Of a DNA stretch of 64,000 nt, positions 58,177 to 64,000 are shown piece after piece (the first letter of the stretch is position 1; each line of letters starts with the position of its first letter). A program made the position numbers and the translations under genes. Under the pieces are notes generated by a model. It made no database searches, was not told where the DNA came from, and saw only the letters and a list, made by a program, of their open reading frames with translations. Origin of the DNA: Vogesella aquatica (GTDB lineage: Bacteria; Pseudomonadota; Gammaproteobacteria; Burkholderiales; Chromobacteriaceae); the NCBI RefSeq assembly GCF_028548455.1, contig NZ_JAQQLF010000020.1, positions 1 to 64,000 of the forward strand, written 5' to 3'.

Positions 58177-59268
58177 ATGACAAGCCAAACGACCCTGCTA
58201 GCCGACGATGCCAGCTGCCCGGCGTCCCGCAGCCTGTGGCAGCTGGGCTGGCAGCGCCTGCGCCGCGACCGTATCGGCCTCACCGCCCTGTGGGTGGTGC
58301 TTGCTTTTGTCCTGCTGGCGCTGGCTGGCTGGCTAGGCCTGGCCGGCAGCCACTGGCGCGATGAAGTTGCCAAACCGAATATGCCGCCAGCCCTGTTCAA
58401 GGACTATGGCCCCGCCACCGTAGAGCTAACCGCAGCCGATATTGATGCCGCGCAGCAACACAACACCAGCATCGCCGATGCCAGCGCCGCCACCGGCATG
58501 AGCGCCGAAGACGACCCGCTAGCCGCCGACATGGCCGCAGCCCAGACCCAGGCTGCCAACGCCGCTCCGCTGGCGGTGACACCGGCAAATGACAGCCTGC
58601 TCGTCCTGGGCAGCGACAGCCGTGGCCGCGATGTATTGCAAAAGGTGATACAAGGCACCGCCACCTCGCTGCTGGTGGGCTTGTCTGGCGCACTGCTGGC
58701 CATTCTGATCGGCACCCTGCTAGGCGCGCTGTCGGGCTATTTTGGCCGCCGTACCGATGACCTGCTGATGTGGTTTTACAGCGTGTTTACCTCGGTACCC
58801 GACATGCTGCTGTTGCTGGCCTTTTCGGCGGTGATGAGCCGCGGTATCGACACCGTGATCATGGTGATGGCACTCACCAGCTGGACAGGCACCTACCGGC
58901 TGATGCGGGCCGAGTTCATGAAACACAAAGGCCGCGAGTACGTACAGGCCGCCGATGCCATCGGTGCCAGCCACCGCAGCCGCATGTTCCGCCACATTCT
59001 GCCCAACGTCACCCACCTGCTGCTGGTGCAGTTCTCCCTCCTGACCGTGGCACTGATCAAGTACGAAGCCATCCTGTCTTTCCTGGGCTTCGGGGTAGGC
59101 ATAAGCCAGACCAGCTGGGGCGCCATGCTGGCGGAAGCGCCGGCCGAGCTGCTGCAAGGCTACTGGTGGCAAATGGCTGCCGTCACCCTGTTCATGTCGC
59201 TGCTGGTCACCGCCTTCAGCATGCTCACCGACAGCCTGCGCGACGCGCTGGACCCGAAAGTGAAATAA
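58177..59268 (+). CDS. Peptide ABC transporter permease, DppC-like, with enlarged periplasmic loop
   Basis: 363 aa, six membrane segments, EAA loop GREYVQAADAIGASHRSRMFRHILPN. The segment between TM1 (about 37-57) and the LGSDSRGRDVLQK motif (144-156) is about 90 residues rather than the 40-50 usual in DppC/OppC; residues 82-135 are Ala/Asp/Thr-rich and low complexity. Starts 9 bases after the DppB gene. Confidence 0.93.
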   Translation: MTSQTTLLADDASCPASRSLWQLGWQRLRRDRIGLTALWVVLAFVLLALAGWLGLAGSHWRDEVAKPNMPPALFKDYGPATVELTAADIDAAQQHNTSIADASAATGMSAEDDPLAADMAAAQTQAANAAPLAVTPANDSLLVLGSDSRGRDVLQKVIQGTATSLLVGLSGALLAILIGTLLGALSGYFGRRTDDLLMWFYSVFTSVPDMLLLLAFSAVMSRGIDTVIMVMALTSWTGTYRLMRAEFMKHKGREYVQAADAIGASHRSRMFRHILPNVTHLLLVQFSLLTVALIKYEAILSFLGFGVGISQTSWGAMLAEAPAELLQGYWWQMAAVTLFMSLLVTAFSMLTDSLRDALDPKVK

Positions 59269-59277
59269 GGATTCCCG

Positions 59278-60987
59278 ATGACTCAAGCATCCCCCCTGCT
59301 GAGCGTGCGCAATCTGGGCGTGAGCTTCCGCATGGAAAGCGGCGAACACTTCCAGGCGCTCAAAGGCATCAGCTTCGATATTGCGGCCAACCGTACCGTG
59401 GCCCTGGTGGGCGAATCCGGCTCCGGCAAGTCGGTCACCTCCATGGCCATCATGCGCCTGCTACCGGAGAACAACACCGAGATCGCCGCCGGCAGCGAAA
59501 TCCTGTTTGAAGGCCGCAACCTGCTGCAAGCCGACCGCCGTGCCCTGCGGGCGCTACGCGGCCGCGATATTGCCATGATCTTCCAGGACCCGATGAGCTC
59601 GCTAAACCCGGTATTCACCGTGGGCGACCAGATCATCGAAACCCTGATGCTGCATACCGGCATGCGGCGCAAGGCGGCCCGCCAGCGCGCCGTCGCCCTG
59701 CTGAAGGAAGTCGGCCTGCCCGAGCCGGACCGCAAGGTAGACGCCTACCCGCACCAGCTGTCCGGCGGCCAGCAACAGCGCGTGATGATCGCCATGGCCA
59801 TTGCCTGCGAACCCAAACTGCTGATTGCCGACGAGCCCACCACGGCGCTGGATGTCACCATCCAGCAGCAAATCCTGCAATTGCTGGCCGCGCTTCAGAA
59901 AAAACACGGCATGGCGGTGCTGTTCATCACCCACGATCTGGGCCTGGTGGGCGAGTTTGCCGATGAAGTCATCGTGATGCGCCATGGAGAAATCCGCGAG
60001 CACGGCCCGCTGCAGCAGGTGTTCACCCAGCCGCAGGACGCGTATACCAAAGCGCTGCTGAACTGCCGCCCGCAGCTGGACAGCCGCCCGGCACGCTTGG
60101 CGGTGATCGACGATTTTCTGCAAGACCAGCCCTACCAGACACCGCCGCAGCGTGAACGCGGCTACACGGCAGGCGACGACATCGTGCTGGACGTGCAGGG
60201 GCTGTGCAAAAGCTTTGAAAGCCGCGAAGGGCTGTTCGGCAAGCATGTGTTTCATGCCGTGAAAGACGTGTCATTCCAGCTGGCGCGCGGTAAAACGCTG
60301 GGTATTGTGGGCGAATCCGGCTCCGGCAAAACCACCGTGGGGCTCACACTGATGCGCCTGCACCAGGCCAGCGCCGGGCGAGCCCTCTTTAACGGCCAGG
60401 ATATCCTGGCCATGTCACCCGGCGAATTTCACGCCTATAAACGCCGCATCCAGATTATCTTCCAGAACCCCTACGCCTCGCTGAACCCGCGTTTTACCGT
60501 CGAGGAAATCCTGCTGGAACCCATGACGCTGCACGCCATCGGCCGCGATCACGCCGAGCGCAAACAGCTGGCTGCCGCGCTGCTGGAGCGCGTAGGCCTG
60601 CCAAGACGTGCCTTGCAGAAATACCCGCACGAGTTTTCCGGCGGCCAGCGCCAGCGTATTGCCATTGCACGCTGCCTGACCATGAAGCCGGACGTGCTGA
60701 TCTGCGACGAGTCGGTGTCTGCGCTGGATGTGTCGGTACAAGCGCAGGTGCTGAACCTGCTGCAAGACCTGCAGGATGAGTGCGGGCTGTCCTACCTGTT
60801 CATTTCGCACGATCTGTCGGTAGTGAAACATATCTCCGACCAGGTCATGGTGATGCAGCACGGCCAGGTAGTAGAGCAGGCCAACGCCGACAGCCTGTAC
60901 GCCAACCCGCAGCACTCCTACACCCGCCAGCTGCTATCGGCCATACCGCAAGGTTGGCCGCAACAAGGGGGAACAAGGGTGGCGTAG
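59278..60987 (+). CDS. Fused dipeptide ABC transporter ATPase (DppD-DppF / GsiA-like)
   Basis: 569 aa, two complete ATPase modules: Walker A GESGSGKS (around 43-50 and 345-352), signatures LSGGQQQR and FSGGQRQR, Walker [13 protein letters not shown] and [12 protein letters not shown], plus the oligopeptide C-terminal zones ([12 protein letters not shown] and [10 protein letters not shown]). Supplies both nucleotide-binding subunits. 9 bases after DppC. Ends convergently 14 bases from a LysR gene; a motif copy lies in the last codons (60953). Confidence 0.95.
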   Translation: MTQASPLLSVRNLGVSFRMESGEHFQALKGISFDIAANRTVALVGESGSGKSVTSMAIMRLLPENNTEIAAGSEILFEGRNLLQADRRALRALRGRDIAMIFQDPMSSLNPVFTVGDQIIETLMLHTGMRRKAARQRAVALLKEVGLPEPDRKVDAYPHQLSGGQQQRVMIAMAIACEPKLLIADEPTTALDVTIQQQILQLLAALQKKHGMAVLFITHDLGLVGEFADEVIVMRHGEIREHGPLQQVFTQPQDAYTKALLNCRPQLDSRPARLAVIDDFLQDQPYQTPPQRERGYTAGDDIVLDVQGLCKSFESREGLFGKHVFHAVKDVSFQLARGKTLGIVGESGSGKTTVGLTLMRLHQASAGRALFNGQDILAMSPGEFHAYKRRIQIIFQNPYASLNPRFTVEEILLEPMTLHAIGRDHAERKQLAAALLERVGLPRRALQKYPHEFSGGQRQRIAIARCLTMKPDVLICDESVSALDVSVQAQVLNLLQDLQDECGLSYLFISHDLSVVKHISDQVMVMQHGQVVEQANADSLYANPQHSYTRQLLSAIPQGWPQQGGTRVA

Positions 60988-61001
60988 CGTAGCCGGGCCG
61001 G

Positions 61002-61871
61002 CTAGCCTGCGGCGGGGGGCTGCAAGAAGTGTTGCAGCATCCAGGCGGCAGCCGGCCCGGGTGGCTGTGCACGCCGCCATACGGCGTGCAGGCTGCGCTG
61101 TTGCGGCCAACCTGGCAGCGCCAAGGGCAGCAGTTCGGGGGCGTAACGCGCGACCAGCCAGTCGGGTAACTCGGCCCAGCCAAAACCCAGCTGGGTCATC
61201 TCCAGCAGCAACAGATAGCTGGGCGCGTACCAGCACTGCCCTGCGCCACCAGCCGGTGCCGTATCGCCGTAGGTGTTCAGACGCAGCTGGCGATAGGCCT
61301 GCAGCTGTGCCTCGTCCTGCGGCGGCTGGCTGGCCAGCGCGTGTTGCGGCGCCACGTAGAGCGAGGTGCTGGCCGGCTGCGGCAGCGGCTGGCTAGCCAG
61401 CAAGCCATCCGGGATTGCCAGGCCGCACAGCAGCCCCAGCTGGGCCCGCCCCTGCCGCACCAGCGCCAACACGTCATCCTGCTCGCCCACCAGACACTCC
61501 AGCTCGGTATGGGGAAACTGCGTGGCAAACGCCTGCAGCGCTGCCTCCAGGCTGCCGGTATGAAAGGTATCGGAGAGCACCAGACTGAGCCGTGGCTCGG
61601 TACCCGCCGCCAAAGCCCGGGCCTGCAAGCAAAGCTGGTCTTGCGCCGCCAGCGCGCGGCGGGCCAGCGGTAACAGCTGCTCACCAGCCGCCGTCAGCTG
61701 CGGCTGGCGGCCACTGCGCTCGAACAGGCTGATGCCCAGATCAATTTCCAGATTTGCCACGCACTCGCTAACGGTAGACTGGCGCTTGCCCAGCGCGCGC
61801 GCCGCCGCCGAAAACGAGCCCTGCTCGGCCACCATCACCAGGGTAGCCAAGGCTTCATTGCTGACAGACAT
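61002..61871 (-). CDS. LysR family regulator divergent from a PACE efflux gene
   Basis: 289 aa. HTH at 1-60 (NEALATLVMVAEQGSFSAAARALGKRQSTVSECVANLEIDLG) and effector domain. Back-to-back with a PACE transporter gene, the arrangement of aceR-aceI in Acinetobacter, where the LysR protein activates the pump in response to its substrate. By analogy it probably controls 61961-62395. Confidence 0.9.
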   Translation of the reverse strand: MSVSNEALATLVMVAEQGSFSAAARALGKRQSTVSECVANLEIDLGISLFERSGRQPQLTAAGEQLLPLARRALAAQDQLCLQARALAAGTEPRLSLVLSDTFHTGSLEAALQAFATQFPHTELECLVGEQDDVLALVRQGRAQLGLLCGLAIPDGLLASQPLPQPASTSLYVAPQHALASQPPQDEAQLQAYRQLRLNTYGDTAPAGGAGQCWYAPSYLLLLEMTQLGFGWAELPDWLVARYAPELLPLALPGWPQQRSLHAVWRRAQPPGPAAAWMLQHFLQPPAAG

Positions 61872-61960
61872 ATCGGCCTTTCCGATAGAACCTAACTTTT
61901 ATATACCCAGAAAACCTATCACACTGTCGGCATGATTCACACCGCCAGCTTAGGTCCCCC

Positions 61961-62395
61961 ATGAACCCGCACGAGAAAACCCTGCCCGAGCGCGCCTTGC
62001 ACGCCGTCCTGTATGAAGTTTGCGCCATGCTGATATTGGTACCACTGGGCAGCTGGCTGCTGGGGCACAGCCCGGCGCAGATGGGGGTGCTGGCCATCAT
62101 GCTATCCACTATTGCCATGAGCTGGAACGTGGTATTCGGCGCCCTGTTCGAGCGGCTGGAACGCGCGCGGCAGTGGCAACGCACGGTGGCGGTACGCTGC
62201 CTGCATGCCACGCTGTTTGAAGGTGGCCTGGTGTTCATCTGCGTACCGGTAGTGGCCTGGTGGATGGCAATAAGCTACTGGCAGGCGCTGCTACTGGATA
62301 TCGGCATTTTGCTGTTCTTCTTGCCGTACACCTATGTTTTCAACTGGGTATACGATGCGGTGCGGGCGCGATACCTACGCCGGGGCCAAGAGTGA
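61961..62395 (+). CDS. PACE family efflux transporter (AceI-like)
   Basis: 144 aa, four membrane segments in two bacterial transmembrane pair domains. The conserved membrane glutamate is E19 (ERALHAVLYEVC; E15 in AceI), and each repeat has the W/FN...R/E motif (SWNVVFGALFERLE, FNWVYDAVRARY). Proton-coupled export of biocides such as chlorhexidine or of short diamines is known for the family; substrate here unknown. Confidence 0.93.
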   Translation: MNPHEKTLPERALHAVLYEVCAMLILVPLGSWLLGHSPAQMGVLAIMLSTIAMSWNVVFGALFERLERARQWQRTVAVRCLHATLFEGGLVFICVPVVAWWMAISYWQALLLDIGILLFFLPYTYVFNWVYDAVRARYLRRGQE

Positions 62396-62514
62396 AGAAA
62401 GCACGCAACAATGCCTGACCGCTTTGACTTATAGAGAAGTTGTCGCAACTGATAGCTGGGGCAAGAATGGGCTTCCGTGCAGCAGTACTGCACCCCGTAA
62501 CAGAATGGAAGTCC

Positions 62515-63714
62515 ATGCATCCAAACCAGTGGCTGCTGCTTATTGTCCAGTTTTATCTCTATGGTACGGGCTGGCTGCTGGCCATTCTGCTCATCCGCAA
62601 GCTGCGCCGCCTGATGTGGCATTACAGCCTGTCATCACTTTGCCTGGCCTCCAGCCTGCTGCTGTGCATGCTGATGCCGGCAGGCCTGCTGTCCAAGCCC
62701 CTGCCCTACGCACTAATGTCATGGCTGCTGCTGGCCGGCTTTGCCTGTGTGGCCAACGGGAACCTGCTTTTCATGCGCTTGCCGGCGTTCACGCACCAGA
62801 CATTGCTACTGGGCAGCCTGGCCGCCACCTTACCGCTGCTGCTGCTGGGCTGGCTGGGGCTGAAGGACTGGCGGCTGATCGTCATCTCGCTGGAAGTCGC
62901 CGTCCTCATCCTGTGGAGTACCTGGCTCACCCATTCGGCCACGCTGCACGAGTTTCCAGGCCCGGGCACTTGGCTGTTCCAGCTAACGAGCACCCTGTTC
63001 GGCCTGCTGTTCCTGGGGCGTGCCATGCTGCGCCTGTGGCTGGGCGAAAACGTGATACCCGAACTGTACCAGCCCGGTGGCAATAACCTGCTGCAAGCCG
63101 TAGCCTTCATGGTGATGTCGGCCATTTTCAACCTCACCGCCACGGTCCGCATTGCCGCCCGCATGGCAAGGCAGCTGCACAAACTGTCGCAACACGACCC
63201 GCTCACCAGCCTGCTCAACCGCCGCGCCCTGCATGCACCGCTCACCGAAACGCAGCTGCAGCGGTTTCCCCGCTACAGCATCATCATGATCGACATCGAT
63301 CACTTCAAAGCCATTAACGATGACTACGGCCACAATATCGGCGATGCCGTGCTGGCCAAGTTCGGCCGCATCCTCAGGCTATATCACAGCGAGCACTGCC
63401 AAGCCTTCCGGCTGGGAGGGGAAGAATTTGCCCTGGTACTGCAAGACACACCACTGGAAACAGCACTGCTACAAGCCGAGCAGCTGCGACACCACATTGC
63501 GCATTCGCCCCTGGTCCGGGATGGCTATCGCATCAGTTTCACTGCCAGCCTGGGTGTGGCTGAGGGCTGTGCCAGCATGCAAAAACTGGAACACGTGCTG
63601 AATGCCGCAGACCAGGCCATGTACACGGCCAAACAACAGGGGCGTAACTGCGTCTGCCACACCCCTCGCTCGGCAAGCTATGTCAGCTCGGCCCTGCTGC
63701 GGCAAAACCCTTGA
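62515..63714 (+). CDS. Membrane diguanylate cyclase (GGDEF)
   Basis: 399 aa from the ATG at 62515 (GGAAG 4-5 bases upstream); an ATG at 62467 would add 16 residues. Seven hydrophobic segments (about 5-225), then a GGDEF domain (about 235-385) with HDPLTSLLNRRAL at its start and an active GGEEF. The RxxD inhibitory site expected five residues before GGEEF is absent (sequence there SEHCQAFRL), so product inhibition is probably missing. Signal sensed by the membrane part unknown. Confidence 0.92.
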   Translation: MHPNQWLLLIVQFYLYGTGWLLAILLIRKLRRLMWHYSLSSLCLASSLLLCMLMPAGLLSKPLPYALMSWLLLAGFACVANGNLLFMRLPAFTHQTLLLGSLAATLPLLLLGWLGLKDWRLIVISLEVAVLILWSTWLTHSATLHEFPGPGTWLFQLTSTLFGLLFLGRAMLRLWLGENVIPELYQPGGNNLLQAVAFMVMSAIFNLTATVRIAARMARQLHKLSQHDPLTSLLNRRALHAPLTETQLQRFPRYSIIMIDIDHFKAINDDYGHNIGDAVLAKFGRILRLYHSEHCQAFRLGGEEFALVLQDTPLETALLQAEQLRHHIAHSPLVRDGYRISFTASLGVAEGCASMQKLEHVLNAADQAMYTAKQQGRNCVCHTPRSASYVSSALLRQNP

Positions 63715-63722
63715 TCTGCTTG

Positions 63723-64000
63723 CTAGTAGCCACGATGACGCGCGACCTGGCCGGCCACCGCCTCGCCCTGTACCAAACGCTGCAACCTGTCTGCAATCTG
63801 CGCTACCGCCTGCTGGCGCAAGGTGATGGCGGCAATATGCGGTGTTAGCGTTACCGACGGGTGCTGCCACAAGCGGCTATCTGGCGGTAGCGGCTCTTGG
63901 GCAAAGACGTCCAGCTGGGCACAGCGCAGCCGCCCCTCGTCCAGCGCGGCCAGCAGTGCCATTTCGTCCAGCAGGTCACCACGGCCGGCGTTGATCAGCA
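63723..64000 (-). CDS. ghrA: Glyoxylate/hydroxypyruvate reductase A, C-terminal part (cut by window edge)
   Basis: The last 91 or so residues of a D-2-hydroxyacid dehydrogenase; the rest lies beyond 64000. [36 protein letters not shown] with the catalytic histidine, and the ending GQVARHRGY match the GhrA/YcdW subfamily. Reduces glyoxylate and hydroxypyruvate with NADPH. Converges on the diguanylate cyclase gene (8 bases between the stops). Confidence 0.88.
   Translation of the reverse strand, partial: LINAGRGDLLDEMALLAALDEGRLRCAQLDVFAQEPLPPDSRLWQHPSVTLTPHIAAITLRQQAVAQIADRLQRLVQGEAVAGQVARHRGY

Overview
The window reads as a stretch of chromosome from a GC-rich betaproteobacterium, most likely of the order Neisseriales and the Chromobacteriaceae side of it (Vogesella/Chromobacterium/Aquitalea-like). 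This rests on protein style and gene order: aspS-DUF502-fmdB, mltG-tmk-holB-pilZ-tatD, rpsT/murJ, and fabI with an acyl-phosphate pathway. The genus cannot be fixed from the sequence alone. I saw no rRNA, tRNA, CRISPR array or prophage. Almost all of it is ordinary core genome, and the unusual content lies in short non-coding structures and one repeat protein.

Layout. 0.1-8.6 kb, mostly minus strand: two tandem pirins, a degenerate EAL/HDOD signalling protein, aroC, the kbl-tdh threonine degradation pair and hemB. 8.6-14.6 kb, minus strand: a small membrane protein, an alanine/sodium symporter, then grpE-dnaK-dnaJ with recognisable heat-shock promoters before grpE and dnaK. 14.9-20 kb: the glyoxylate shunt genes aceA and aceB flank a divergent amino-acid permease with a long structured leader. 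20-26.2 kb, plus strand: a TrpXYZ-like ABC transporter, a SIMPL protein, a GST, and trpS preceded by a 17-residue leader peptide with tandem Trp codons, then chorismate mutase. 26.3-28 kb: a divergent ArgO/ArgP exporter-regulator pair. 28.3-37.2 kb: a long minus-strand series (ABC exporter, mltG, tmk, holB, pilZ, tatD, MBL hydrolase). 37.2-39.2 kb: tesA-like esterase and an MFS transporter. 39.6-43.3 kb: peroxiredoxin and aspS-DUF502-fmdB (transcribed fmdB first). 43.5-46.5 kb: fabI-acyltransferase-acyl kinase. 46.6-52.4 kb: pldA, rpsT, murJ, queF, ettA. 52.7-53.1 kb: a secreted protein made of nine 11-residue repeats. 53.5-64 kb: a DODA-type dioxygenase with LysR regulator, a peptide ABC transporter operon, a LysR/PACE efflux pair, a diguanylate cyclase, and the end of a ghrA-like gene cut by the window edge.

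Four signals stand out. (1) The 10-mer GTTGGCCGCA occurs, by hand count, 43 times exactly, about equally on both strands. It is concentrated between genes and often arranged as inverted pairs in terminators, which is how DNA uptake sequences behave in Neisseriaceae and Pasteurellaceae, but with an unrelated sequence. (2) Two short elements with IS4-like ends (TAATGCC..., 11-bp target duplications) have each inserted into the hairpin of an intrinsic terminator, and they carry terminators of their own. (3) trpS has a full leader-peptide attenuator architecture. (4) The 33-bp tandem repeat gene encodes an apparently undescribed secreted 11-mer repeat protein.

Starts were chosen by Shine-Dalgarno match and family length. 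Long antisense frames over conserved genes were left out.
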